Source: Collinsella aerofaciens (GTDB lineage: Bacteria > Actinomycetota > Coriobacteriia > Coriobacteriales > Coriobacteriaceae). Taken from it: a DNA stretch of 64,000 nt. The stretch spans positions 2,170,001 through 2,234,000 of the forward strand of contig NZ_CP084004.1 of NCBI RefSeq assembly GCF_020181355.1, written 5' to 3'. Position 1 is the stretch's first letter. Every line of letters begins with the position of its first letter. The position numbers were made by a program, and so were the translations under genes. Below the pieces are notes generated by a model that made no database searches, had not been told where the DNA came from, and worked only from the letters and a program-made list of their open reading frames with translations. Shown here piece after piece: positions 7,488-16,237 of the stretch.

Positions 7488-9051
7488 GCAGGCCTTGGCC
7501 GAGCATGGCTATGGCGCTCATCAGGACCAGCATGCCGGCGGCGTAGGGCAGGACGGCGCCCAGGAGTTCGGCATCCTTACCGCGCACGAGCACGGCGGCA
7601 AGACCAATGGCGAGGGTCTGCGGCGAGATCATCTTACCGGCGGCGACGCCCAGGGCGTTCAACGCGACCATCCAGTAGTCGCTCACACCCAGCGCAGTGG
7701 CAGCCTGGCTCTGAATGGGGCCAAACAGCATGCCCGAGGACGTGCCCGAGCCGGTCACAAACGCACCGACTGCGCCGATCCACGGAGCCAGAATCGGGTA
7801 CAGCCCACCGGCGACGGCGATGCAGAACGCGCTGATCGAAGAGATCATGCCCGCATAGCCCATCACCTTGGCACAGCCCAGCACCGAAAGCATCGTGATC
7901 ACCGTCGGCATCATCTGCTTCACAGTCGCGGCCAGCACCTCGCCCATCATGCGTGGCGAAGCACCCTGAATGGCACCGCCGGCAAACGCCGCCAGGAAAA
8001 TCCAGACGCCCGGCGTGTTGATCCACGAAAACGTAAGCGTACCGGGATTCTCACCGCAATACACCTGCACGTGGCTCGCAAAGGGCGCAAGCGCGGCATG
8101 CACGGCGGGCACCAGGTTGGACGTACCCAACAGCAGTACAAAAATCAGGATGAAACACGACCAGGCAGAAAGCGCCGACTTAGCGGTGAGCTGCTCACCG
8201 GCCTCGATATTCATGTGAAAGCGCGCGTCCAGGTGACCGGACTTCTCGGCGCGCATGGCAAGCGCGGCGGTCAGCGCGAGCGACACGATGGAGCCCACGA
8301 CCACGGCAAGCTCGGGGCCCACAAACATAGCGACGACCAGGGCAGCGCCGACAAAGGACGCGCCAGAGAGCAGCGCGATACCGGCCACGCCGTGCAGGCG
8401 CTCGCCTACGCTCGCAACATCGCCTTGATCGTCGGTCACGCGGCCCGCAACCAACACGATGAGCAGCGGCATCACCACAAAGAACGGTGCGAGCTGCACC
8501 AGCTGAACGGTCGCCAGGTGCAGGGAATCCAGACCCACCAGGTCGGCAACGGACACCGTGGGGATGCCGATGGAGCCGTAGGGCGTGGGCACGCCGTTGG
8601 CCAGCAGGCAGATCAGCACGGCAGGCACGGCCTCAAAACCAAGGCCCGCGAGCATGCCGGCGGGAATGGCGACAGCGGTACCAAAGCCAGCCATGCCCTC
8701 CATAAAGCCGCCGAAGCACCACGCCACGAGCAGCGCCAGCAGACGGCGATCGCTGCTGATGGAGGTGATCATGCTGCCGATCACGTCCATGGCGCCCGTG
8801 CGAACGCAGAGGTTATACGTAAAGACGGCGGCGATAATCACCAACACGATGGGCCACAGCGCCATCAAAAAGCCCTCGAGCGAGGCCGTGGCTATCTGCG
8901 CCACCGGCAAATGCCACCACGCAAAGGCGAGCACGCACGAAAGAACAAACGAACCAATCGCGGCTTTCCAGGCCGGCCATTTAAAGCACAGCAGCATCAC
9001 GACAAGCCAGATGATAGGCACAAGAGCCAGCAAAAATGCGGCGACGTCCAT
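7480..9051 (-). CDS. L-lactate permease family transporter
   Basis: A 523-aa polytopic membrane protein of the LctP/GlcA family, importing lactate or glycolate with protons. About 12-13 hydrophobic segments are visible, with family motifs GFMEGMAGFGTAVAIPAG (about residue 120), LANGVPTPYGSIGIPT and GSGTSSGMLFGPIQSQAA near the C-terminus. The ATG at 9051 has GGAGC upstream. No lactate dehydrogenase is adjacent, so lactate versus glycolate cannot be decided. It is divergent from the flippase gene, sharing a 180-nt region with a TTGAAC-N5-GTTCAA inverted repeat. Confidence 0.92.
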   Translation of the reverse strand: MDVAAFLLALVPIIWLVVMLLCFKWPAWKAAIGSFVLSCVLAFAWWHLPVAQIATASLEGFLMALWPIVLVIIAAVFTYNLCVRTGAMDVIGSMITSISSDRRLLALLVAWCFGGFMEGMAGFGTAVAIPAGMLAGLGFEAVPAVLICLLANGVPTPYGSIGIPTVSVADLVGLDSLHLATVQLVQLAPFFVVMPLLIVLVAGRVTDDQGDVASVGERLHGVAGIALLSGASFVGAALVVAMFVGPELAVVVGSIVSLALTAALAMRAEKSGHLDARFHMNIEAGEQLTAKSALSAWSCFILIFVLLLGTSNLVPAVHAALAPFASHVQVYCGENPGTLTFSWINTPGVWIFLAAFAGGAIQGASPRMMGEVLAATVKQMMPTVITMLSVLGCAKVMGYAGMISSISAFCIAVAGGLYPILAPWIGAVGAFVTGSGTSSGMLFGPIQSQAATALGVSDYWMVALNALGVAAGKMISPQTLAIGLAAVLVRGKDAELLGAVLPYAAGMLVLMSAIAMLGQGLPL

Positions 9052-9154
9052 GGGTAAAAGCTCCTTGGTACCGCGAGGGCGGCATCGGGGGTGTCATAAA
9101 ACTTGAACAGGATAACGCACGCTTACCGACAATTTTCTGCCGTCTGCCGAAATA

Positions 9155-9171
9155 TTGAACAATCCGTTCAA
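9155..9171. promoter_or_regulatory. Inverted repeat TTGAAC-N5-GTTCAA in a divergent promoter region
   Basis: A perfect 6-bp dyad with a 5-nt spacer between the lactate permease and flippase starts. Another TTGAAC half-site lies at 9104. It is a candidate operator for the permease; the regulator is unknown. Confidence 0.4.
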
Positions 9172-9196
9172 AAACACGAGCAAACACCGCCGCGTC

Positions 9197-9202
9197 TATA
9201 CT
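9197..9202 (+). promoter_or_regulatory. -10 element TATACT of the flippase gene
   Basis: TATACT, 28 nt upstream of the TTG start. The -35 region is not clearly conserved. Confidence 0.4.
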
Positions 9203-9230
9203 AGAGCGCAGCAATAGAAAGGACTCCGCC

Positions 9231-10805
9231 TTGAGCATCACGCCCCTCGATAGCATCCGCCGCGCCATCGCCCGCCGCAACGGCGTCACCGACCCCACCG
9301 TATCGGGCGGGGCGCACGGGCAGGGCGGACGCATCGAGAACGGCCTGTTCCCCGCATCGCACACCGCCGAGGAGCTCGCACGAATCCAAGAGCTAAGCCA
9401 GCGTAACGCCGGCGGTCCCGACAGCAACCAGGCCACACGCCGTCGCCGCGAGCGCGATCGCCAGCCCGGCCCCATCCACCGCATGGTCAATGCCTGGTGG
9501 AACCGCCTGCTCGGAGCCGTCTACGGCGGCGGTTTCTCCACGCAGGAAGCCGAATACGAAGAGCACGCCACCAGTCGCGACTATCTTTGGAACACCCTCG
9601 GCACCGCCGTATGGGGCATGGCGTTTCCGCTGCTCACCATCGTGTCCACGCAGCTTGTGGGCGCCGAGGAGGCCGGCAAGTTCTCCATCGCCTTTGTCAC
9701 CGGCACGCTCATCATGATCGCGTGCAACTACGGCGTGCGCAATTTCCAGGTCTCGGATATCGACGAGAAGACGTCCTTTGCCTCCTACCAGCTCAATCGC
9801 TGGCTTTGCGGAGCGATCGCGCTGGCCTGCGGCCTTGCATACAGCAGCGCCCGCGGCTACGACGCGCACATGGCGACGATCGGCCTGGGCGTCTACCTGT
9901 ATAAGGTGATCGACGGCGTCGCCGACGTATACGAGGGCCGCCTGCAGCAGGCCGATAAACTCTACCTGGCCGGCATGAGCCAAACGCTACGCTCCGTCGG
10001 CGTCATCGCGGTCTTTAGCGTGGCGCTGTTCCTTACGCGCAGCATGCCCATCGCGGCGATGGCCATGGGTGTCACCGCCATCGCCTCGCTCATGCTGGTC
10101 ACCGCGCCGCTCGCTCTGCTCGAGACCGAAAAATCGCGCCACGTGAGTCTGCGCGAGGTCGGCCACCTGTTTGTCCAGTGCGCCCCGCTCTTTGGCGCGC
10201 TCTTTTTATTCAACCTTATCGAGAGCATGCCCAAGTTTGTGATGGAAGGCACGCTGGCCTACAAATACCAGCTGTACTTTAATGCCCTGTTCTTTCCAGC
10301 GCAGGCTATTTTGCTGAGCATCGGATTTGTCTATAAACCGCAGCTCCTGCGTCTGTCGAGTATTTGGGCGAACCCGCGCAAACGCCGCCGTTTTGACTTG
10401 ATTATTATTGCCGTTATGGCACTAATCGTGGCCATCACCGGCGTGTGCGCCGCATTTATGGCCGGTCCCGGCATTCCCCTCATGAGCTTTATGTACGGCC
10501 TCAGCTTTGAGCGCTACCGCACATTGGCGCTGCTGATGGTCGTCGCCGGCGGCGTAACCGCGGCCATCGATTTTATCTACGCCATTATCACGGTGGTGCG
10601 CCACGCCGGCGACGTCACCAAGATTTACCTCATCTGCTTTGCCGTGAGCGTAGTGCTCCCGGTGATCCTGATCAACCTGCTTGGCCTGATGGGTGCCGTC
10701 GTAAGCTACCTGGCTATCATGGCCCTACTGCTGGTGCTGTTGATTGTCGAATACGCCCACATCCGCCAGCGCATAGAACGAGCCCGCAACCCATACGGCG
10801 CCTAA
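9231..10805 (+). CDS. Polysaccharide flippase-like membrane protein (MOP/Wzx type)
   Basis: A 524-aa protein with a hydrophilic, Arg-rich N-terminal region of about 100 residues, then about 12 membrane segments in the pattern of Wzx/MATE-superfamily exporters that flip lipid-linked glycans. SRDYLWNTLGTAVWGMAFPLLTIV begins the transmembrane core. The start is a TTG at 9231 with GAAAGGA upstream; there is no in-frame ATG nearby. No glycosyltransferases are adjacent, so the substrate is unknown. Teichoic-acid-like or capsule repeat export is possible but unproven. Confidence 0.75.
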   Translation: MSITPLDSIRRAIARRNGVTDPTVSGGAHGQGGRIENGLFPASHTAEELARIQELSQRNAGGPDSNQATRRRRERDRQPGPIHRMVNAWWNRLLGAVYGGGFSTQEAEYEEHATSRDYLWNTLGTAVWGMAFPLLTIVSTQLVGAEEAGKFSIAFVTGTLIMIACNYGVRNFQVSDIDEKTSFASYQLNRWLCGAIALACGLAYSSARGYDAHMATIGLGVYLYKVIDGVADVYEGRLQQADKLYLAGMSQTLRSVGVIAVFSVALFLTRSMPIAAMAMGVTAIASLMLVTAPLALLETEKSRHVSLREVGHLFVQCAPLFGALFLFNLIESMPKFVMEGTLAYKYQLYFNALFFPAQAILLSIGFVYKPQLLRLSSIWANPRKRRRFDLIIIAVMALIVAITGVCAAFMAGPGIPLMSFMYGLSFERYRTLALLMVVAGGVTAAIDFIYAIITVVRHAGDVTKIYLICFAVSVVLPVILINLLGLMGAVVSYLAIMALLLVLLIVEYAHIRQRIERARNPYGA

Positions 10806-11122
10806 TTAGCTGCCCCGGTCACCGGAATTTGCGATGGAATCACCCCGGCCGGGGTCTCGTTGCGGACAATATGCATCACGCAAAACTAAGTGAGTAGACT
10901 TTTACCGAATCCCCGATCACACCGACAAAGCACAAGTCTGTGACCTGCGGTTTTATTGAGGCAAATATGTTGAGTGCTCGGCATTTCCAAAAAAGTCTAC
11001 TCACTTAGCCAGCGGGCGGCCAAATGATTATTTAATCCCCGTCCCAGAAAAATCAATTAGCGGGCAGAAGGGCAAAAGTAGTCAAAAAGGCCCCGTCCCA
11101 AATTAGCTACCCTTTGTAGCGA
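10806..11122. other. Gene-free region with long inverted repeat
   Basis: No gene. It contains the inverted repeat described at 10886-11008, then two short stretches, ATCCCCGTCCCAGA-like at about 11035 and GGCCCCGTCCCAAATTAGCTAC at about 11089. These resemble halves of the family D hairpin at 43940 and the sequence at 53245. Confidence 0.5.
10886..11008. repeat. 18-bp perfect inverted repeat with 87-nt spacer
   Basis: CTAAGTGAGTAGACTTTT at 10886-10903 pairs perfectly with the arm at 10991-11008. The spacer is non-coding. It is MITE-like or a long hairpin RNA; no target duplication is evident. Confidence 0.75.
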
Positions 11123-11962
11123 TTATTCGCCCGGGTTGATGTTCGCATAAAACTCCGCCCCGTCGTCCAGACGCAGGATCCCGACGCGGCCGAACTCGGA
11201 ACCGGTGGCCGCCGCGCAGTCGATATCGATGCGATCGGGCACACCGGCGGTATCCTCGCCACCCAAGCGCACCATTTGCCCGCGGCCCGACTCCTCATCG
11301 AGCCCTGCCAGGCCGCCAACCTCGCAATAGCGCCCCAGCGACACCGTGGGCGTGTGGCCGCTCACCACGACCGGACCCTTGCCCTCGGCAGAAAGCAGCC
11401 CCGTCGGGGCATCCCAATAGCCATGGCGAATCCAGAGCAAGTCATCGGACGACTGCACGGCGAGCATTTGCTGCAGCAGCTCGCAATCGGCATCGACCGC
11501 TCCCCTGCCGTCGCCGCAATCGACGCCATGCTCAAGCAAAAACGCGCGCGCCGCCTCGGTCTGAATACCGGCGTGCACCAGCAGGTACGGCCGCTCGACA
11601 GTCTCTGTCACCGCATAGAGCGGCAGGGCAGCAGCCCAACGCACTAGCTCCTCGTATGCCTCAAACTCCATTTCGTTGAGCTGCTGGCGCGTGGTCCAAC
11701 CGCCGTTGATATCCCAGGTCTCGGCATCGAGCGGGTCCTGGCCAATGATCGCGTCGAGCATAATCTGCTCGTGGTTGCCCTTAAGCACGCGAGCGTTGGG
11801 CAGCGACCGCACCAAGTTGATGACACCGACCGGATCGGGACCGCGGTCGATCATGTCGCCCAGCACATATAGCGTGTCGTCGGACGTCAGCGAGATCTTG
11901 GAAAGGGCCTCGTCCAGTGCGTGCACGTGCCCGTGAGCATCAGATGTCACATAGATCGCCAT
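11123..11962 (-). CDS. Metallophosphoesterase, ApaH/PrpE-like
   Basis: A calcineurin-like phosphoesterase of 279 aa. All metal-binding blocks are present in order: SDAHGH at the N-terminus, GDMIDRGPDP (about residue 36), GNHEQ (about 62), VHAGIQ and VVSGHTPTVS in the second half. The family includes diadenosine tetraphosphatases and Ser/Thr protein phosphatases; the sequence alone does not choose. The ATG at 11962 has AAAGGCG upstream. It is transcribed away from the IS110 element that follows. Confidence 0.88.
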   Translation of the reverse strand: MAIYVTSDAHGHVHALDEALSKISLTSDDTLYVLGDMIDRGPDPVGVINLVRSLPNARVLKGNHEQIMLDAIIGQDPLDAETWDINGGWTTRQQLNEMEFEAYEELVRWAAALPLYAVTETVERPYLLVHAGIQTEAARAFLLEHGVDCGDGRGAVDADCELLQQMLAVQSSDDLLWIRHGYWDAPTGLLSAEGKGPVVVSGHTPTVSLGRYCEVGGLAGLDEESGRGQMVRLGGEDTAGVPDRIDIDCAAATGSEFGRVGILRLDDGAEFYANINPGE

Positions 11963-12159
11963 GGAACGCCTTTCCCTGCATTACGGCCGAAGCCCGATGC
12001 CACGACTAAAACTTCAAGTTGAACTTAAACGTTACCCATTGTACTCCGTTGCAATAACGGTGGAAAGTGCCACCACAGCCAACGGCCACAAGCGGCCGCC
12101 CGCACGCTCCGGAAATACCGCGCCACCATCATCAACGCTCCACCCAGCACCACCCATTA
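11963..12159. other. Upstream region of the phosphoesterase, left flank of the IS110 element
   Basis: No gene. It holds GTGGAAAGTGCCACCAC (12060-12076), a small hairpin, and a GC-rich stretch ending at the IS left end. Confidence 0.4.
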
Positions 12160-12184
12160 CAGTCTGAAGTGGGCCACCGATAAA

Positions 12185-12411
12185 TTTCGATGGCGAGCAT
12201 TCGGCGCATTGCCTACGATACGGGCAAGCCCCGAGGGGCCGCCGATCGGGCGCCTCCGGATGGCCGTCTGCCCCTGCCCCGTAGAGGGCCCGGGGGGTGT
12301 TGCCACCGGGGGCGCTCGCCGCTCCGGACGACTGATAGGAAACTGCCGGGCGCAAGCGCCACGGCCAGGTAATGTGGGTGTCGCAGGGAGGGGTTCCGAT
12401 CGGCCTACCGA
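12185..12411 (+). ncRNA. Candidate bridge RNA region of the IS110 element
   Basis: Published IS110-group elements encode their bridge RNA in the left non-coding end. This 230-nt non-coding stretch, very GC-rich and self-complementary (for example GGGCGCCTCCGG...CCGGGGGGTG...GGGGGCGCTCGCC), is the only segment of the element long enough. Fold and guide loops were not computed. Confidence 0.4.
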
Positions 12412-12426
12412 TTGGAGGATAACACC

Positions 12427-13584
12427 GTGGCACCACCTAGAATGCCGGAAGCCGTCATCGGGCTCGATGTCGGGAAATTGTCCCATTGGGCATGCGTCGC
12501 GACCCGGGACGGCGAGATACTGCTGAGCGCCCCCGTCGCGAACAGGGAGGGCGATCTGGACTCGCTGTTCGGCCGCTTCCCCGACGCGCTCGTGGTCGTC
12601 GACCAGTCGCGCAACATAGGCGCCCTCGCGCTCGCCCGCGCCAAGGCGGCCGGGATGTCGGCGGCGTACCTACCGGGACTCGCGGCACACGGGGCCGCCA
12701 GGCTCTTCGCCGGCGACGCCAAGACCGACGAGCGGGACGCAATGGTCATCGCGAAGACGGCGCTGGGCATCCCCGACGCACTCCTGCCGGTCGGGGATCC
12801 GGGCCCGACGGTCGCGGCGGCGAGGGCGCTGGCCGCCCAGAGAAACTTCCTGACCTGCGAAAACACCAGGAGCAAGAACCGGCTGCGCAGCATCCTGCTG
12901 GAATCGTGCCCCGCCTTCGAGGCGTTGGTCGACCTGTCCGACGGTCCCCAGCTGAGGCTCATGGCATCCCTCGGCGGGGCCTGGTCGGTGGCCGACGCCG
13001 GGCCCCGCAGGGCGGCGGCGCTCACGCGCGGGGCGGCGCGCGGCAAGATCGAGGCCCTCGTCCGCTCGACGGCCTCCTCGACAAGGCCGGACGCGGCGGC
13101 CATCGCCGCCGAGGACCGGGCGGTGAGGCTGCTCGCGCGCAGGATCTCCGAGAACTCGGCGGAGATCGATGTGATCACGGCGGAGATATCCGCCCTCCTC
13201 GAGGGCGACGATACCTACCGATGCCTCCTGACGGTGCCGGGGATCGGCCCCAAAACCGCTTCCGAGCTCGCGATCTCCATAGATATCGAAGACTTCCCAA
13301 GCCACGACAGGCTCGCGTCGTACTGCGGCCTGGCGCCGCGCAACCGCCAGTCGGGGACCTCGATCTCCTCGGTGACGGCATCGCGCCAAGGCAACAAGAG
13401 GCTGAAGAACCTGCTCATATTCTCGTGCAACTGCCTTACCCGGACAGAGGGAAGATGGGGCGATTACTACGCTAGGTGCCGAGAGCGGGGCATGCCGCAC
13501 GGCAAGGCGCTCAAGGCGCTGGCACGAAAGAGGCTGAAGGTCATCTACGCGATCATGCGGGACAGGGTGCCCTACGCCGCCTAG
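12427..13584 (+). CDS. IS110 family transposase (DEDD recombinase)
   Basis: A 385-aa IS110 transposase. The N-terminal RuvC-like domain shows GLDVGK, VVVDQSRN and DAKTDERDA, the acidic residues expected for DEDD catalysis; the second position is Asp in a VDQ motif, as in many actinobacterial relatives. The C-terminal Tnp20 domain shows LLTVPGIGPKTASELA, SYCGLAPRNRQSG and the serine-containing SRQGNKRLKNLL region. The GTG at 12427 is chosen because GGAGG sits 8 nt upstream. The gene appears intact. Its codon use and GC are higher than those of neighbours. Confidence 0.93.
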   Translation: MAPPRMPEAVIGLDVGKLSHWACVATRDGEILLSAPVANREGDLDSLFGRFPDALVVVDQSRNIGALALARAKAAGMSAAYLPGLAAHGAARLFAGDAKTDERDAMVIAKTALGIPDALLPVGDPGPTVAAARALAAQRNFLTCENTRSKNRLRSILLESCPAFEALVDLSDGPQLRLMASLGGAWSVADAGPRRAAALTRGAARGKIEALVRSTASSTRPDAAAIAAEDRAVRLLARRISENSAEIDVITAEISALLEGDDTYRCLLTVPGIGPKTASELAISIDIEDFPSHDRLASYCGLAPRNRQSGTSISSVTASRQGNKRLKNLLIFSCNCLTRTEGRWGDYYARCRERGMPHGKALKALARKRLKVIYAIMRDRVPYAA

Positions 13585-13824
13585 TCGAAGCGCTCCGAAC
13601 AGATTGGAGCCCATCGGCCGAAAGGCCTGGCGTTAGCATGTCGCGATTCAATCTCGAAAACAGCATTGCCCAGTTGACAAAACTATAGGAACACCCCCCG
13701 CCCCGGCCTCGTGTCGATAATGCGAACGCCCGCGGCTCGGCCCCATAAACCCACCACCTTTGGGTACAAATAACCACAGATAATTGACCGTGCCACGCAA
13801 ACCACCCAGAAGCGGACACTATCC

Positions 13825-15426
13825 ATGAACCAGATACTTCTCTTTATCGGCCTCGTCATCATTTTGTGCCTGACCATCAAACCCGTCGGCAAAAAGCTCC
13901 CCTTCCCCACCCTGCTCATCTTTATCGCGCTGGGCATGCTGCTGGGCGTCAACGGCCCCGCGCACATCGACTTTAGCGACTACGCGCTTACCGAAACCGT
14001 CTGCAGCACGGCGCTGCTGTTCATCATGTTCTACGGCGGCTTTAACACCAACATCGACCGTGCCAAGCCCGTCGCCGCGCCCGCGGTACTGCTGAGCACG
14101 CTCGGCGTCGTCATCACCGCCGGCATCACGGGCGCCTTTGCGCACTTCGCGCTGGGCTTCGACTGGATAGGCGGCCTGCTGCTAGGCTCGGTCGTGGCGT
14201 CGACCGATGCGGCGAGCGTCTTTAGCGTGCTGCGCGAGCACAGCCTGTCACTAAAGGGCGGCACCGACTCGCTGCTCGAGGTCGAATCAGGCTCCAACGA
14301 CCCCGTCGCCTACATGCTCACCGCGGTGCTCGCGACCCTCGCGGCGGGCGGCAACATCGACATTCCCGTGTTGCTGGCCAAGCAGATCATCCTGGGCGTG
14401 GGGCTGGGCCTTGCCATCGGCTGGACATCCAGCCGCCTGATTGAACGCGCACATGCAACGGCCGAGGGCGCGCAGACCATCTTCTTGTTCGCCGTGGCGA
14501 TCGTGGCCTACGCGCTGCCGAGCTACCTGGGCGGCAACGGCTTTTTGGCCGTATACCTGGCAGGTATCGTTCTGGGCGCGAGCGACATCACCGGCAAGGT
14601 CGAAATGGCACACTTCTTCGATACCCTCACCGAGATGGCCGAGATGACTATCTTCTTCTTGCTCGGTCTGCTCGTGACGCCCGCACGCCTGCCGCAAATG
14701 CTGCTACCGGGCCTGGCACTCATGGCGTTTATGCTCTTTGTGAGCCGCCCCATCGCCGTGGGCCTGCTGTTGGCGCCCTTTAAGACTAACTCTCGCCAGG
14801 TTGCGCTCGTAAGCTGGGCGGGTCTGCGCGGTGCCGCTTCGGTCGTGTTTAGCCTCTTTGCCGTGGTGTTCGGTGTTCCCGGTGGTCACGACCTGTTTGA
14901 CCTGGTATTTGTGATCGCCGTGTCGAGCATTGTGGTGCAGGGCTCGCTGCTGCCGGCGGTGGCGAAGAAACTCGATATGATCGACGCGGAAGGCGACGTG
15001 CGCCGCACGTTTAACGACTACCGCGACGAGGACGGCATGTCTTTCGTTAAGCTCAAGGTGGGTGTAGGGCATCCGTTTGCGGGGCGCTCGCTCGCGGACA
15101 TTGGCAGTGCGACGGACATGCTCGTAGTCCTGGTGCTGCGCGACGGCGCGCACCCGGTGCTGCCCAACGGCGATACCGTGATCGAAGAAGGCGACCTTCT
15201 GGTTATGGCCGCGCCGACGTTTGAAGAGCGTGCCGAGGTTACGCTGCGCGAGGTCACCGTGACACCCCACGGTCGCCTGGCAGGACTGCGCCTGCGCGAT
15301 GTGCCACAAGGCAAGCACCCCTTTATCGTCGTGATGCTCAAGCGCGACGGCCAAACCATCATCCCCGACGGCAACACCCTCATATACGCCGGCGACGAAG
15401 CCGTCATCGCCACGCTGGCGTCGTAG
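13825..15426 (+). CDS. NhaP2/CvrA-like potassium/proton antiporter
   Basis: A 533-aa cation:proton antiporter. About 12 membrane segments (residues 1-390) carry VVASTDAASVFSVLR and LEVESGSNDPVAYML, the acidic ion-binding motifs of the CPA family. These are followed by a cytoplasmic TrkA-C/RCK_C region (FVKLKVGVGHPFAGRSLADI) and a further C-terminal segment. The architecture matches NhaP2-type K+/H+ exchangers used in pH and osmotic balance. The start at 13825 has only a weak ribosome site (AGAAGCGG). Confidence 0.9.
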   Translation: MNQILLFIGLVIILCLTIKPVGKKLPFPTLLIFIALGMLLGVNGPAHIDFSDYALTETVCSTALLFIMFYGGFNTNIDRAKPVAAPAVLLSTLGVVITAGITGAFAHFALGFDWIGGLLLGSVVASTDAASVFSVLREHSLSLKGGTDSLLEVESGSNDPVAYMLTAVLATLAAGGNIDIPVLLAKQIILGVGLGLAIGWTSSRLIERAHATAEGAQTIFLFAVAIVAYALPSYLGGNGFLAVYLAGIVLGASDITGKVEMAHFFDTLTEMAEMTIFFLLGLLVTPARLPQMLLPGLALMAFMLFVSRPIAVGLLLAPFKTNSRQVALVSWAGLRGAASVVFSLFAVVFGVPGGHDLFDLVFVIAVSSIVVQGSLLPAVAKKLDMIDAEGDVRRTFNDYRDEDGMSFVKLKVGVGHPFAGRSLADIGSATDMLVVLVLRDGAHPVLPNGDTVIEEGDLLVMAAPTFEERAEVTLREVTVTPHGRLAGLRLRDVPQGKHPFIVVMLKRDGQTIIPDGNTLIYAGDEAVIATLAS

Positions 15427-15444
15427 CCATCCCCACCCATAAGT

Positions 15445-15505
15445 TGCGGTGAAATAGGGACTGAATAGGCCTTCTAGCAGCCCAAACAGTCCCCATTTCA
15501 CCGCA
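15445..15505. repeat. Dispersed palindrome, family B copy 1
   Basis: TGCGGTGAAAT...ATTTCACCGCA arms with AGGGACTG inside. It lies between the convergent antiporter and small-protein genes. Other copies are at 40584, 43860 and 49461. Confidence 0.85.
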
Positions 15506-15541
15506 TCTTATTGAAGGGATGGGGTTGAAGTTCAATCGCGG

Positions 15542-15766
15542 CTACCATTCCTCGTCTGCGCCGTAGTCATCGTCCGCGTCACCATCGACGGCAAAGTCGC
15601 AGAGGTCGAGGCCTTCGCGTTCGGCTCGGGCTAGGAGCTCTTGGGGCGACTCGTCCTCGATATCCATCACGTCGAGCATGGCGGCCGGAAAACCCACGCC
15701 CGCCGCACTCCCCGCGCGGTCGAGCAGACTCTCGCGCAGTTGGTCTACATCAACTTCGATTTTCAT
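15542..15766 (-). CDS. Small acidic hypothetical protein
   Basis: A 74-aa protein, strongly acidic at the C-terminus (a D/E-rich tail ending DDDYGADEEW). The N-terminal half, MKIEVDVDQLRESLLDRAGSAA, is predicted helical. The ATG at 15766 has AGGAGG upstream, so translation is credible. The family is not recognised. It is divergent from the MazG/GIY-YIG operon with about 115 nt between starts, so it could be part of the same accessory unit. Confidence 0.65.
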   Translation of the reverse strand: MKIEVDVDQLRESLLDRAGSAAGVGFPAAMLDVMDIEDESPQELLARAEREGLDLCDFAVDGDADDDYGADEEW

Positions 15767-15880
15767 GGTGAAACCTCCTACCGGCAATCGCGACCGAACA
15801 AACCGCATGCCCCAAATGAGGTGCAATAAATCCCAGATACCGCCATAATAAAACAATGAACATCAGGGAGGTTGCGGACG

Positions 15881-16237
15881 ATGGATAGGCTCGATGCCAT
15901 GACGGAACAAGTCAGGGACTTTTGTGATGCACGCGACTGGCGCAAGTATCACACGCCAAAAGAGCTCGCCATCGGCATGGCAACTGAGTCCTCCGAGCTC
16001 CTTCAGCTCTTTCGTTTTATGAGCGACGAGCGCATTGCAGAAATGTTCGAAGACACCGAGCAACGCCAAGCCATCGAAGACGAAGTCGCCGACACGCTCC
16101 TTTTCCTTCTGCGTTTCGCAGATTTAAATGAAATCGACCTGCCAGCGGCGCTTTCGTCCAAGCTCAAGCGCAATGGTGAGCGCTACACCGTCGACGCATC
16201 ATCTAATGAATACAGAAAGGCGGACCATCATGAGTAA
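15881..16237 (+). CDS. MazG-like nucleotide pyrophosphohydrolase
   Basis: A 118-aa all-alpha NTP pyrophosphatase-like protein. The metal-binding pattern is visible: ATESSELLQLFRF (ExxE, about residues 35-47) and EDEVADTLLFLLRFAD (ExxD, about 70-85). Relatives such as RS21-C6/DCTPP1 hydrolyse dCTP or modified dNTPs. The ATG at 15881 has AGGGAGG 9 nt upstream. Its last 8 nt (ATGAGTAA) overlap the start of the next gene, so translation of the two is coupled. Base composition is lower in GC than that of the surrounding genes. Confidence 0.85.
   Translation: MDRLDAMTEQVRDFCDARDWRKYHTPKELAIGMATESSELLQLFRFMSDERIAEMFEDTEQRQAIEDEVADTLLFLLRFADLNEIDLPAALSSKLKRNGERYTVDASSNEYRKADHHE

Larger units (their letters stand above)
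12160..13690 (+). mobile_element. IS110-family insertion sequence (IS110 group)
   Basis: A single DEDD transposase gene is flanked by about 265 nt of structured non-coding sequence at the left and about 105 nt at the right. The right end carries TTGACAAAACTATAGG (TTGACA at 13674-13679), typical of IS110 right ends that supply a -35 box in the circular form. Imperfect inverted ends are seen: TGAAGTGGGCCA near 12166 against the complement of TGGGCAACTG-like sequence near 13668. Boundaries are uncertain by about 20 nt. Confidence 0.75.

Noticed and set aside
7375-9057. 560-codon open frame on + opposite the lactate permease
   Set aside because: Composition dominated by H, R, G, Q and no credible start; the permease strand has the conserved motifs and ribosome site.
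12486-13475. Alternative frame inside the IS110 transposase
   Set aside because: R/G/A-rich translation without motifs; the transposase frame carries all DEDD and Tnp20 blocks.
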